Shown: positions 1 to 8,113, numbered from the stretch's first letter. The stretch: 27,191 nucleotides of DNA from JBMNOI01 sp050942995 (GCA_050942995.1 JBMNOI010000046.1:1-27191); one strand, 5' to 3'. Notes: generated by a model from the letters alone, not told the origin. Program-made: numbers and translations.

Positions 1-184
1 CGGCGCGTCCGTTGCCGGGGCAAAGATAACAGGTCGGGTCGTACGAGGGTCGATTATCGGCCGGAGGACGCTCGATCTGCCCCTGCCATGGCCTTTTGGT
101 ACGATGGGGTGAAACCAGCACCCAACCGCCCGTCAGCGGGTTGTAACGTCGATGAGCATGCTCGGCGGGGTCAAAGGTCGTCAT
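1..184 (-). CDS. galT: Galactose-1-phosphate uridylyltransferase, N-terminal part (runs off the left edge)
   Basis: GalT transfers UMP between UDP-glucose and galactose-1-phosphate in the Leloir pathway. Only the first 61 codons are in the window. The start ATG at 184-182 is preceded by an AAGGAAAAGA-type ribosome binding site. The visible peptide has the class I GalT N-terminus: HRRYNPLTGGWVLVSPHR at residues 11-28, then KRPWQG. DPTCYLCPGN follows, with Cys52 and Cys55 at the same numbers as the zinc-binding pair in E. coli GalT as I recall it. The active-site HPH motif lies outside the window. The gene diverges from the zinc-ribbon gene at 387 and has its own promoter at 228-256. A GalE-like epimerase lies at 7137. 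Identification is firm even though the fragment is short. Confidence 0.93.
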   Translation of the reverse strand, partial: MTTFDPAEHAHRRYNPLTGGWVLVSPHRTKRPWQGQIERPPADNRPSYDPTCYLCPGNGRA

Positions 185-227
185 GAGATCTTTTCCTTTT
201 CTGACATCTATCGGTTCAAGCTTACAG

Positions 228-256
228 AGTATAAATCCGCGGGCGAGTTGCGGCAA
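228..256 (-). promoter_or_regulatory. Sigma70-type promoter for galT
   Basis: Read on the minus strand, TTGCCG (256-251) is followed after exactly 17 bases by a TATACT -10 box (233-228). Transcription would start near 222, giving a leader of about 38 bases before the galT ATG at 184. The promoter stands back to back with the plus-strand promoter at 306-334. It is predicted from box match and spacing only. Confidence 0.7.
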
Positions 257-305
257 AACCGTCTCCCGCAACGGCAGAATAATACAAACAACGCAAACCG
301 AACCT

Positions 306-334
306 TTGACGGATCAAAGCGCATCCGTTACACT
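306..334 (+). promoter_or_regulatory. Sigma70-type promoter for the zinc-ribbon membrane protein gene
   Basis: TTGACG (306-311), a 17-base spacer and TACACT (329-334) match the consensus well. The start point would be near 341, some 46 bases before the ATG at 387. The promoter excludes the longer reading frame that opens at 183, because that start would lie upstream of transcription. Confidence 0.7.
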
Positions 335-386
335 TGGGGTGGCGACGCCCTTGAATCGTCTAGCATTGCGGCCGAGGTGTCTGGCT

Positions 387-1001
387 ATGTTGTGCCCGGA
401 TTGTAAACGCGCCGTGCCCGGGGGCACCCCTTGCCCGCAGTGTGGGCAACCGGTCCCAGAGCGTGAAAGCTTTGAGGGGCAGGGAAAGCACTATCTGCGC
501 GTGCTTTTCCTGTTTTCACTGATCCTCATGGTCGGCTATATCGCCTTTTCAAGCCGCGGCATCGGCATCCCGGCGGCGTGGCTTCGTTTTACTCGCTCTC
601 GCTGGCTCTGGTTCTATCTTCTCGTATTCTCTATCCCCACCCTCATCGGCATTTACTACTGGCTGTTGCTACGCGAGGAAGAGATCGTCATCACCGACGA
701 GTATATCGCCCGCACCTCGTTCTGGGGCAATGAGCGCATGAACTGGGCCGATGTGCGCGAGTTCCACGCCAAACCGGTCCCCTTTCGCAAGACGCGTCTC
801 GGGCGCATTACCGGTCTCAGCCGATTCCTGACCCAGCGCAAGATATTCATGCGTCTGCCTCCGCGCCGTTATGAGCTGATCGGGCCGCCCGACGAACAGG
901 GCAATGTCGTCACATTCTACCTGGAGCCGGGTACCGTGGGCGACATGCCCTGGTTGCTGGAGCTGATCCAGGAGCACATCGGGCCGCCCCAGGAGGGCTG
1001 A
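387..1001 (+). CDS. Zinc-ribbon membrane protein with a PH-like C-terminal region, function unknown
   Basis: This predicted 204-residue protein opens with a small zinc ribbon: Cys3, Cys6, Cys16 and Cys19 in two CPxC knuckles. Two membrane segments follow at about residues 36-54 and 73-95, separated by a short basic loop. The soluble remainder begins EEEIVITDEYIARTSFWG and resembles bacterial PH-like (bPH2/YdbS-type) domains found after two-TM hairpins. That assignment is by pattern only. The open frame extends upstream to 183, but I chose ATG 387. It has GAGGTG seven bases upstream, lies downstream of the promoter at 306-334, and starts exactly at the zinc ribbon. The gene ends only 13 bases before the converging methyltransferase gene, with no terminator in between. 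No specific function can be assigned. Confidence 0.8.
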   Translation: MLCPDCKRAVPGGTPCPQCGQPVPERESFEGQGKHYLRVLFLFSLILMVGYIAFSSRGIGIPAAWLRFTRSRWLWFYLLVFSIPTLIGIYYWLLLREEEIVITDEYIARTSFWGNERMNWADVREFHAKPVPFRKTRLGRITGLSRFLTQRKIFMRLPPRRYELIGPPDEQGNVVTFYLEPGTVGDMPWLLELIQEHIGPPQEG

Positions 1002-1014
1002 GCGCCTCGATCGG

Positions 1015-1605
1015 CTAGGGATTCAACGCCTCGATGATCTGCACGATGCCCGATGCGTGCCGGCTGGCGCGCACCAGATGCATCCCCGCATCGGCGACCG
1101 CCTGCGCCGTGTCACGGTTCAGACGGCAGCTTTTGCTCAGCCGATGCCATACCGGATTCAGCCCGTCGGTCAATCGGCGCATCAGGCCCCTCTCGCCACG
1201 AACATGCTCCAGCAGCAGCAGGCGCCCTCCCGACCGTAATACACGACGAATCTCGGCCAGAGCACGGGGCGGGTCGTCGATGCTGCAAAACACCAACGAG
1301 CCCACCACCATGTCAAAGCTGTTATCCCGCAGAGGCAGCGCCTGCACATCGGCCTGGAGCATCTGCATCCGCACAGGATGAGGCCGGCGAAAAGCCCGCC
1401 CCAGCATCTCCAGACTGTGATCCAGCGCCACCAGATTCACCTCGCGACCGTAATGAGGGAGGTTTACGCCGGTTCCCACGCCGATCTCGAGCACGCGGCC
1501 ATGAGCCCGGGAGAATATGCGACGCAGACGCCGCAAAAAGAGCCACTCCAGAGGCCACATGCCCAGATCATAGCCTGAGGCCAGCCGATCAAAAGCCGTC
1601 ATCAT
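1015..1605 (-). CDS. Class I SAM-dependent methyltransferase (Methyltransf_11/UbiE-like)
   Basis: The protein has about 196 residues and the seven-strand methyltransferase fold. Motif I is LEIGVGTGVNL near residue 40, the acidic ribose-binding position is in VALDHS near 62, and motif II is QADVQALPLRDNSFD near 75-90. A later strand reads LRSGGRLLLLEH. The C-terminal WHRLSKSCRLNRDT resembles the end of the METTL7/phospholipid-methyltransferase-like group, so a lipid or small thiol substrate is possible but unproven. It is the last gene of an operon with the M23-like and Usp genes. Its start region overlaps the 3' end of the M23 gene, which ends at 1589. Possible starts are GTG 1611, ATG 1605 and ATG 1602. 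None has a well-placed ribosome binding site, so translation is probably coupled. Confidence 0.88.
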   Translation of the reverse strand: MMTAFDRLASGYDLGMWPLEWLFLRRLRRIFSRAHGRVLEIGVGTGVNLPHYGREVNLVALDHSLEMLGRAFRRPHPVRMQMLQADVQALPLRDNSFDMVVGSLVFCSIDDPPRALAEIRRVLRSGGRLLLLEHVRGERGLMRRLTDGLNPVWHRLSKSCRLNRDTAQAVADAGMHLVRASRHASGIVQIIEALNP

Positions 1606-3187
1606 CCTCACGACTCAGATCGGCCAGTAACGCCGCGGAAATTGTGGGGGGATCGGAAAGGGGAATACGATAGTAGTTGCCATCCGTCCAGTGCCCCGCC
1701 TCCACCAGGCGCCATGTCCCCTCTTTGGGATCGATGGGCACACCTATCCAGAGCATGGTAGACTCACCCGGCGCCAGGGAGGCGATATCCTCTCGTATAG
1801 CCGAAAAATGTTCCTCACCGTTGGCCTTCCATCCCCAAACCTCGACGGCCTCGGGGGCGACCGGAGCGGTGCCCACATTGATCAGGTGCAGGAGGATACC
1901 AATACTGTGACTCGAGGCGTACACATCCATGCGTGCGGCGCGCAATTCGGGCCCCACGACGGCAAACGATTGGTTCAACCGGCCGAACAACAGATCATCG
2001 TCACCGGAACGATAGCCAATCCAGCGGATATCCCACTCGCCCACCGTCTGGGGGATCACGGCGCCGGAGAGGTTCACCGCGCTGATACGGCCCGGCAGCA
2101 GCTCCGTCATCTGGCCGGCATGGGCCGTCCAGGGCACCCCATCGGGACGCAGACCGCCGACTGCCAGATCATCGACACGGATGATCTCATCGGACATGTT
2201 TTCGACCCACGCCGTCAGCGCAATTGTGTCTCCCACCGATATCTCCTCTGTCGGCATCGAGACCCCCAGAGCGCGCAGCGGGGAGGGATCCACCCGAAAC
2301 AATCCTTCGACGGAAAGGCTATGGACCAGATCATCCACCTGATACGACACACGCTGAATGCGCCACTCTCCCGCCAGCGGCGGGCGCACCGACACGGGGA
2401 CAAGCATCGCCGCTCCCGGCCCTAACGTCCGTTCTTCCTCGATATCGGCCAGCAGCGACGCGCCCGAGGGGTGCGTCATAGACACCTGCAACGCCCTCAG
2501 GTCAAACGGTTCGACGCCCGCGTTGCGCACCGGCACCCGAAGCTCGACGGTATCCCCCAGGCGCCATCCGTCGGCGGGCACCTGTACGTCACCCGCCAGA
2601 GTCAACCGGGCGGCACAACCATCATGAGCGATCATGGCGCCCATCACATACTCGTTCATCGGACGACCAAACAACTCGACCATGCGCTCATAGTCGGGCT
2701 GCACCCAGCGCGCTCCTTGACGCACCAGGAATTCGATGTGGAGATGGGCGGCCGAGGCGCCGCTACGGCCAGAGTAGCCGATGAACTCGCCGGCCATCAC
2801 CGGTCGCTCGCCCGATTGCGCGTCGCGCAGGTGCGCCAGGCGAATCAGCCAGGTACCCCCCTCGGCGACGATCTCGACATAGTGCCCCAGATTGGTCTCA
2901 AAGGGGCGTTCATCGGTGAGAAAATGGGCGATGCCGTCGGCAGGGGCATACAGCGGAGTTCCCTCGGGCAGGGCGAAATCATAGGCGATGCCGCCGGCTT
3001 TGCCGTGCGCCCAGTGATCCTGGGGTTCCCAGGTGACGCGATATCCCCGACCGCAATCCCAGGGCAGCAAAAGAGCGCCGGGCGCATTGTAATTGATCTC
3101 GATTAGATCCAGATCTGCGCTCACCGGCGACATGGAACAAAACAAGGCCAGCAGACCCAGCGTCACCGCACGCAGGATCCGCCTCAT
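1589..3187 (-). CDS. Secreted M23 (LytM-like) peptidase homologue with C-terminal Ig-like domains
   Basis: The 532-residue protein has a signal peptide (basic MRR, hydrophobic LGLLALFC, likely cut after SPVSA at 24). Residues about 60-155 form an M23/LytM domain: AYDFALPEGTPLYAPADG, a histidine in LAHLRD (His119) and the HxH motif in AAHLHIEF (His148, His150). M23 enzymes hydrolyse peptide cross-links of cell-wall peptidoglycan. The first zinc site is degenerate: Asp70 is present, but the usual His four residues before it is Gly66, and the nearest His is His61. The domain may therefore be inactive or use altered metal binding. The rest, about 200-530, looks like two or three beta-sandwich (CARDB/DUF11-like) modules. 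The start is well supported by TAGGAGGT five bases before the ATG. That site overlaps the stop codon of the upstream Usp gene. Confidence 0.85.
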   Translation of the reverse strand: MRRILRAVTLGLLALFCSMSPVSADLDLIEINYNAPGALLLPWDCGRGYRVTWEPQDHWAHGKAGGIAYDFALPEGTPLYAPADGIAHFLTDERPFETNLGHYVEIVAEGGTWLIRLAHLRDAQSGERPVMAGEFIGYSGRSGASAAHLHIEFLVRQGARWVQPDYERMVELFGRPMNEYVMGAMIAHDGCAARLTLAGDVQVPADGWRLGDTVELRVPVRNAGVEPFDLRALQVSMTHPSGASLLADIEEERTLGPGAAMLVPVSVRPPLAGEWRIQRVSYQVDDLVHSLSVEGLFRVDPSPLRALGVSMPTEEISVGDTIALTAWVENMSDEIIRVDDLAVGGLRPDGVPWTAHAGQMTELLPGRISAVNLSGAVIPQTVGEWDIRWIGYRSGDDDLLFGRLNQSFAVVGPELRAARMDVYASSHSIGILLHLINVGTAPVAPEAVEVWGWKANGEEHFSAIREDIASLAPGESTMLWIGVPIDPKEGTWRLVEAGHWTDGNYYRIPLSDPPTISAALLADLSREDDDGF

Positions 3188-3196
3188 ATAGACCTC

Positions 3197-4942
3197 CTAC
3201 CGACAGATGAGGACGGGGAACCAGGCGACGCGCAAAATACGGTCCACGGTGCTACCCAGGAACGCCTTGAGCAACGGCTGATAGCCGTAGCTGCCCATCA
3301 GGAGCAGATCCATCTCTTCCTCTTTCATCACCTTGAGGATGGCGTCGTGGGTCGGTCCGGCCTCGAAACGCGTGGTAATGTCCAGCGCTCCGGCGCCCTG
3401 CACATACTGCCAGGCCATATCCAGCATGTCCTGGTCGGTGTGTGCGCTCTCGACGGTAAGGAGTATGCCCTGCGCATCCCAGCATCGAACGATGTGCCGG
3501 AACACAAAGAGGGCCTCGCGCGCTTTGGGGCTGCCGTCATAAGCCAGCAGGATACGCTTCATAGGGGTGGTATCATTGCCCGGCACGGCCAGAATGGGGC
3601 GAGCGGCCTGCTCGGTTACCGTCTGGAAAATAGTACCCAGCGGACGCTCGGCCCAACGGCCATGTTCGCGGCGCTGGTTGATGGCGACCAGATCGACCCA
3701 GCGGGCTCGTTCGATGATCTGATCGGCGACATCCCCCTTGACCAGTTGCCGGGTCGATTGGACGCCCAGCCCCTGGCAACGGAAGGAGAACTCGTCCAGC
3801 ACCTCCCGACCACGCGCCTCGGCGGCAGGGTCGTCCTCCGTCACCACATGCAGGCCGTGCAGGGTGCTCTGCTCGCGCCGCGCGATCTCGGCGGCCTGGC
3901 TCAGAGCCAGCCAGCCGCTCTCGGCCCCGGTGACGGTCACCAGGATATTGCGGAACATGTGCGGCGCATCGAGCAAGTCCGGGCGTTCCTCACGCCAGGT
4001 GCCCGCCGGCGGGCCGGCCTCCAGAGAATCGGGAATCAGAATATTGCGCAGCGAACGGGTAATGCGCTCCAAAAGACGGCGCGGGCGCTTGCCAAAGCGG
4101 CTGGCAAAGATGCGCCCCACCTGCGAGGGATCGACCTCATGGCCCAATTCCTGGGAGAGGAAATAGGCATGCTCGATGATCCAGATGTAGAGATCGGCCT
4201 CGGTATGATTGGGGAAATCGTCCAGCAATCGATCCCGGCGAATAGCCCGCAACACCGGAGTGTACACATGGTCATACCAATGTGTCACGGCATCCTCCCA
4301 GCCCAACTCGCGGCGCTCATCCGTCTCCACAAAATATTTGTGCATCCGGATATGATCCAGCAGCCGGCCATAGTCACCAGGCATGGTGAGGCGCAGGTTC
4401 TGGTCGGGACGTAGCTTGTCCAGACGCGTATCGTCCAGGAACTGTCGATAGGCGGCGAGGGTGTCCAGATCGTCCATCGTCAAGTTTGGCGTAACGGGTA
4501 TGCGGCTTTGCACTTCGATCACCTCGGCATCGATAAAGGTCTGTCCTTTCTGGCGTGCCACCGATACCCTATGATGGCCATCCACCACAAAGTATGCATC
4601 GTCGACCTTGTACAGTGAAATAGGAGGAAGGGTGATGCCGTCCAGATAGGCCGAGTCCACGCTGACCCACTTGCCTCTCAATTCGCGAAACCTCGGGAGA
4701 AACTCGCGGTCGAAATCCCGGCTGCGCCCGAGACTGCCGATGATCTTGTCCAGGGGGACGGCCTGCAACCCGCGGTAATGCTGGTTGATGAAGCCAAGGG
4801 TTCGCTTCAGATCTTCGAAGGGAACCAGAGCGCGATTCTGTCCGGTGAGACCGGCCCAGAGCCTGTGAATGGCAGCAGAACGACTGGCCTCGTCAAAATC
4901 GCGTCGGGCCCTGGCGGCGGTCATTTGCCCATGCGAGCTCAT
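3197..4942 (-). CDS. ParB-like domain fused to two universal stress (UspA) domains
   Basis: The protein has 581 residues in three parts. About 35-160 resembles the ParB/sulfiredoxin-like fold, with DGHHRVSVAR at 121-130. About 160-320 is a helical region (DLYIWIIEHAYFLSQELG) possibly related to DUF4032, though I am unsure. Two UspA domains follow at about 330-455 and 461-581. The second keeps the ATP-binding pattern G-2x-G-9x-G-S (Gly540, Gly543, Gly553), while the first has lost the leading glycines. Usp proteins bind ATP or other nucleotides and act in stress survival. ParB-type domains bind nucleotides, classically CTP. The frame opens at 5002, but that ATG lies inside the promoter. ATG 4942 has GAGGAG seven bases upstream and is the likely start. 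This is the first gene of an operon with the M23-like and methyltransferase genes. Confidence 0.85.
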   Translation of the reverse strand: MSSHGQMTAARARRDFDEASRSAAIHRLWAGLTGQNRALVPFEDLKRTLGFINQHYRGLQAVPLDKIIGSLGRSRDFDREFLPRFRELRGKWVSVDSAYLDGITLPPISLYKVDDAYFVVDGHHRVSVARQKGQTFIDAEVIEVQSRIPVTPNLTMDDLDTLAAYRQFLDDTRLDKLRPDQNLRLTMPGDYGRLLDHIRMHKYFVETDERRELGWEDAVTHWYDHVYTPVLRAIRRDRLLDDFPNHTEADLYIWIIEHAYFLSQELGHEVDPSQVGRIFASRFGKRPRRLLERITRSLRNILIPDSLEAGPPAGTWREERPDLLDAPHMFRNILVTVTGAESGWLALSQAAEIARREQSTLHGLHVVTEDDPAAEARGREVLDEFSFRCQGLGVQSTRQLVKGDVADQIIERARWVDLVAINQRREHGRWAERPLGTIFQTVTEQAARPILAVPGNDTTPMKRILLAYDGSPKAREALFVFRHIVRCWDAQGILLTVESAHTDQDMLDMAWQYVQGAGALDITTRFEAGPTHDAILKVMKEEEMDLLLMGSYGYQPLLKAFLGSTVDRILRVAWFPVLICR

Positions 4943-4984
4943 CGGCATTCTCCTCGCATATGCGACGGCTCCCTGACTCGGTAA

Positions 4985-5013
4985 AGTATAGCATATGCTC
5001 ATTAAGGATACAA
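4985..5013 (-). promoter_or_regulatory. Sigma70-type promoter for the ParB-Usp/M23/methyltransferase operon
   Basis: On the minus strand TTGTAT (5013-5008), 17 bases and a strong TATACT (4990-4985) form the promoter. Start of transcription is expected near 4978, about 36 bases before ATG 4942. The rest of the 349-base gap to the ubiB-like gene, roughly 5014-5156, shows no further feature I can support. Confidence 0.7.
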
Positions 5014-5176
5014 TTTATCTTGTTCGCAAGCAGGATCACGCGACATCGAACAGCAGATCTGATTCTGTCGTTCTGAATAACAGGCGATACAGCGGCCATT
5101 TTACCATAAGCGAATCGAGCCGCCAACGCTTTACAAGGAGCCGGAGCCGCGGGCATTTCCACGTGTTATGGCTTTG

Positions 5177-5185
5177 TGTTATAAT
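5177..5185 (+). promoter_or_regulatory. Extended -10 promoter for the UbiB-like kinase gene
   Basis: TGTTATAAT combines a perfect TATAAT (5180-5185) with the TG extension. The -35 region is weak (TTCCAC at 5157-5162, 17-base spacing), as is common for extended -10 promoters. The predicted leader is about 100 bases, up to the GTG at 5292. Confidence 0.6.
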
Positions 5186-5291
5186 CCGTCCGCCAATGAG
5201 TTTATAGCATCTGGCCGGCGACGACGGGTCGCGCGGCAGGGCTCGGGCAGAGCACACGACAACACGCCGATGTGTATCGCATGGAAGGGTT

Positions 5292-6995
5292 GTGGTGGTG
5301 TTTCCCAGGTGGTCTATCCGCGGGACGGCGGCCGAGATATCGCGGGCGCGGCGTATCGCTGAAGTACTGATTCGTAATGGCCTCGGTGTGGTGGCCGACG
5401 CCTTTGGATTGACCCGGTTCATTCCCCGTGGACGCGCCCGCCGGATGGCGGCCGAGCAACGGATGGCCGGCCTGTCGATGCCCCAACGGGTGCGACAAAC
5501 CCTGGAAGAGCTGGGCCCTACCTATATCAAGCTCGGCCAGATTCTGAGCACCCGCCCCGATATCCTTCCCCCGGACTATATATTCGAACTGGGCAAACTG
5601 CTGGATTCGGCCCCACCCGTTCCCAGTGACCAGATCATCGAAACCATCGAGAGGGAGCTGGGGCAACCCATCAGCCGCCTGTTCGCCGACTTTTCCGCCG
5701 ATCCCATCGCCGCCGCATCTATCGGACAGGTGCATCGCGCCACGTTGCACGACGGCACCGAGGTGGTGGTCAAAGTGCAGCGGCCGAATATCGAGCGTAT
5801 CGTCCAGGCCGACCTGAACATCCTCATGACACAGGCGCGCTTTCTGGAGGGGCGCTCAGAGACGTTGCGCGAGTATGGCCTCTCTGAGATTCTGGACGAA
5901 TTTTCGCACGCGCTGCGTGAAGAGCTCGATTACACCGCCGAAGGGCGCAACGCCGATCGCCTGCGCCGGATGATGGGGGATGAGAACGTCCTCATCCCTC
6001 AAGTCTATTGGGAATACAGCAGTCGGCGGGTCATCACCATGACCGATCTCAAGGGCATCAAGCTCTCCGAGATCGACCGTCTGCGCGCCGAGGGCTATGA
6101 TCTGCGGAGCATCGCCGAGAACATTACCCGCGTCTATCTGCAGATGGTGTTCGTACACGGCGTGTTTCACGCCGACCCTCACCCGGCAAACATCCTGGTG
6201 TGTGACGGGCGTATCGGCCTCATCGATTTCGGCATGATGGGATACCTTACTCTGCGCATCAAGGAGGATCTGGGCGACCTGCTCCTGGCCCTGGTGCAGC
6301 AAAACACCGATGACCTTGTGCACATCATCACTCGTATGGGCGCGGTGGGCACGCGGTCAGATCGCGACTCTCTGCGGCGAGGCATGCGGCGCATGGTGGT
6401 GCGCTATTACAACGCCTCGCTGGAGAGCCTGCCCATCACGGCCTTTTTAGCCGATATTATGGGGGTGGCGTTCGAGCATCGGATTCGTCTGCCCTCCGAC
6501 CTGACTTTGCTGGCGCGCACGGTGGTGGTGTTGGATGGAGTGGCCCGCTCGCTGGACCCATCCTTCGTTCTGACCCAATATCTGGAGCCGTTCGTCGTGC
6601 GCCTGGTGCGCGAGCGGCTCTCGATTCAGCGCACTCTGCTGGATTCGGCGCGCACCCTGCGCGACCTGCAGACGGCGCTGCACACTTTGCCCCGGCGCCT
6701 GGACTCTATCACCGACCAGATCGAGCGGGGCGACCTGACCGTGGGCGTAGATCTGCGCCATCTACGTCATACGCTGGACGAACTGGACGTGGTGGGGAAC
6801 CGCATCTCGTTCAGTGTGGTCGTGGCGGCCATCATCATCGGTTCGGCGCTGATATTGCTGGCCGAAGGGACATCGGCGATATTTCGCATCCCGTTCACCA
6901 ATATCGGCCTGCCCATTCCGCAGATCGGCTTCCTGATGGCGGCGATGATGGGCGCATGGCTGCTCTTTTCCATCATTCGCGCTAAAGGACTATAA
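5292..6995 (+). CDS. ubiB: ABC1/UbiB-family atypical protein kinase-like protein
   Basis: The 567-residue protein carries all hallmarks of the ABC1/ADCK/UbiB family. These are the KxGQ motif (Lys80-Gln83 in YIKLGQILSTRPDILP), the alanine-rich loop (AAAS at 140-143, in place of a Gly-rich loop), the ATP lysine (Lys161 in VVVKVQRP), the catalytic loop HADPHPAN (293-300) and DFG at 312-314. Two C-terminal membrane helices lie at about 505-523 and 545-562. Family members are ATPases that support isoprenoid quinone biosynthesis or lipid homeostasis at the membrane. No ubiquinone or menaquinone genes are nearby, so the precise role is open and the symbol marks the family only. Start: GTG 5292 or 5295, behind GGAAGGG. 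The reading frame has no plausible upstream start. Confidence 0.92.
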   Translation: MVVFPRWSIRGTAAEISRARRIAEVLIRNGLGVVADAFGLTRFIPRGRARRMAAEQRMAGLSMPQRVRQTLEELGPTYIKLGQILSTRPDILPPDYIFELGKLLDSAPPVPSDQIIETIERELGQPISRLFADFSADPIAAASIGQVHRATLHDGTEVVVKVQRPNIERIVQADLNILMTQARFLEGRSETLREYGLSEILDEFSHALREELDYTAEGRNADRLRRMMGDENVLIPQVYWEYSSRRVITMTDLKGIKLSEIDRLRAEGYDLRSIAENITRVYLQMVFVHGVFHADPHPANILVCDGRIGLIDFGMMGYLTLRIKEDLGDLLLALVQQNTDDLVHIITRMGAVGTRSDRDSLRRGMRRMVVRYYNASLESLPITAFLADIMGVAFEHRIRLPSDLTLLARTVVVLDGVARSLDPSFVLTQYLEPFVVRLVRERLSIQRTLLDSARTLRDLQTALHTLPRRLDSITDQIERGDLTVGVDLRHLRHTLDELDVVGNRISFSVVVAAIIIGSALILLAEGTSAIFRIPFTNIGLPIPQIGFLMAAMMGAWLLFSIIRAKGL

Positions 6996-7009
6996 CATCG
7001 GGAAGGGAC

Positions 7010-7045
7010 CTGTTCGGCGATCCGGCCCTGCCCGATCCCGAACAG
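7010..7045. repeat. Inverted repeat between the UbiB-like and epimerase genes
   Basis: CTGTTCGG (7010-7017) and CCGAACAG (7038-7045) are perfect 8-base complements. Inside them GATC (7019-7022) can pair with GATC (7034-7037). No T-run follows, so it is not a standard intrinsic terminator. It could be an operator or an mRNA 3' stabilising hairpin. The remainder of the 141-base gap has an AT-rich stretch (about 7071-7082) that may hold the epimerase promoter, but no -35 box is convincing. Confidence 0.4.
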
Positions 7046-7136
7046 AGCGCCGTCACCTGGTTCGAGAACGGTTATTTATATTCACGTCTTGATATGCGAC
7101 GAGTTCCAGAACAAATCTAGAGAGGGAAATGAACGC

Positions 7137-8063
7137 ATGAAAGTGCTGGTTACCGGTGGGGCCGGATTCATTGGCTCACATGTGGTGGATGCCTGCCTGA
7201 ACGAGGGGCATCAGGTCGTCGTACTGGACGACCTCTCTTCGGGCAAGCGTGAAAACGTCAACCCGCAGGCCAAACTCTATGTCGCCGATCTGCGCGATCG
7301 AGACGCGATGGAGAAACTCTTCGCCCAGGAGCGCCCCGAGGCGATCTGTCATCTGGCGGCCAAGGCGAACGTGCGAGAGTCGATGGCCAAGCCGGTGCTC
7401 TATGCCGATGTCAACATCATCGGGTCGCTCAACCTGCTCGAACTGGCCCGGGAGTATGGCACGCGCAAGATCGTTTACGCCTCTACAGGCGGCGCCGTGT
7501 ATGGCGAGCCCGAATATCTCCCTGTGGACGAGGCGCATCCCATCAACCCACTGGATCCCTACGGCGCCAGCAAGCATCATGTGGAGCATTACCTCTATAT
7601 CTACAGCAAGCATTATGGCCTGGCCCACACCTCTCTTCGCTTCCCCAACGTCTACGGGCCGCGACAGGACCCCTACGGCGAAGCCGGTGTAGTGGCCATT
7701 TTCGCCGTGCAGATGCTCAAGGGCGCTCAGCCGACCATCAACGGATCGGGCGAGCAGGAGCGCGATTTCGTCTATGTCGGTGATATCGCCCGGGCCAATG
7801 TCTTGGCGCTGACCCGTGGCGACGGCGAAATCTTGAACCTGGGCTGTGGCGTCGGCACGTCGATCAACACCATCTTTAGCCAGCTAAAATCGGCCACCGG
7901 CTCGTCCTGTGAAGAGGTACACGGCCCGGCCAAGCTGGGCGAAGTGTTCCGTATCTATCTCAAAGCAGATCGTGCCCGCGAGGTGCTGGGCTGGGAGCCC
8001 GAAGTGTCTCTGGAAGAGGGGCTGGCCCGCACCGTCGAATACTTCCGGGAAACATCCCTCTAA
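7137..8063 (+). CDS. galE: NAD-dependent epimerase, probable UDP-glucose 4-epimerase
   Basis: This 308-residue extended short-chain dehydrogenase/reductase has the NAD-binding TGGAGFIGSH (residues 6-15) and the acidic DDLSSGKREN after strand 2. It has a serine/threonine position in STGGAVYG (116-123) and the catalytic YxxxK (Tyr142, Lys146 in PYGASK). NVYGPRQDPYGEAGVVAIF and RDFVYVGDIA are typical of GalE-like enzymes of the short, archaeal/Thermotoga type. UDP-glucose/UDP-galactose interconversion is the most likely reaction. Other UDP-sugar epimerases of the same family cannot be excluded. The frame is open from 7089, but MKVLVTGG at 7137 is the family N-terminus and has GAGGG upstream. galT at the left edge would complete the pathway, although it is not in the same operon. 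Confidence 0.88.
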   Translation: MKVLVTGGAGFIGSHVVDACLNEGHQVVVLDDLSSGKRENVNPQAKLYVADLRDRDAMEKLFAQERPEAICHLAAKANVRESMAKPVLYADVNIIGSLNLLELAREYGTRKIVYASTGGAVYGEPEYLPVDEAHPINPLDPYGASKHHVEHYLYIYSKHYGLAHTSLRFPNVYGPRQDPYGEAGVVAIFAVQMLKGAQPTINGSGEQERDFVYVGDIARANVLALTRGDGEILNLGCGVGTSINTIFSQLKSATGSSCEEVHGPAKLGEVFRIYLKADRAREVLGWEPEVSLEEGLARTVEYFRETSL

Positions 8064-8075
8064 GGCGAGCTCGAA

Positions 8076-8113
8076 TGATAGTATTGTGGGGCGTGGCCCC
8101 TACAATACTATCA
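8076..8113. repeat. 38-bp near-perfect palindrome downstream of galE
   Basis: The arms TGATAGTATTGT (8076-8087) and ACAATACTATCA (8102-8113) are perfect complements. They continue inward as GGGGC / GCCCC around a GTG loop, with one bulged T at 8101. The total is about 17 base pairs. It begins 12 bases after the galE stop codon and has no T-run on either side, so it is not a normal intrinsic terminator. The GC core ending in GCCCCTAC resembles the dispersed palindromic elements I know from Chloroflexi and cyanobacterial genomes. I saw no second copy in this window. Confidence 0.7.

Noticed and set aside
1002..1014. Search for a shared terminator between the converging zinc-ribbon and methyltransferase genes.
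   Set aside because: The gap is 13 bases and contains no hairpin with a T-run; the transcripts probably overlap.
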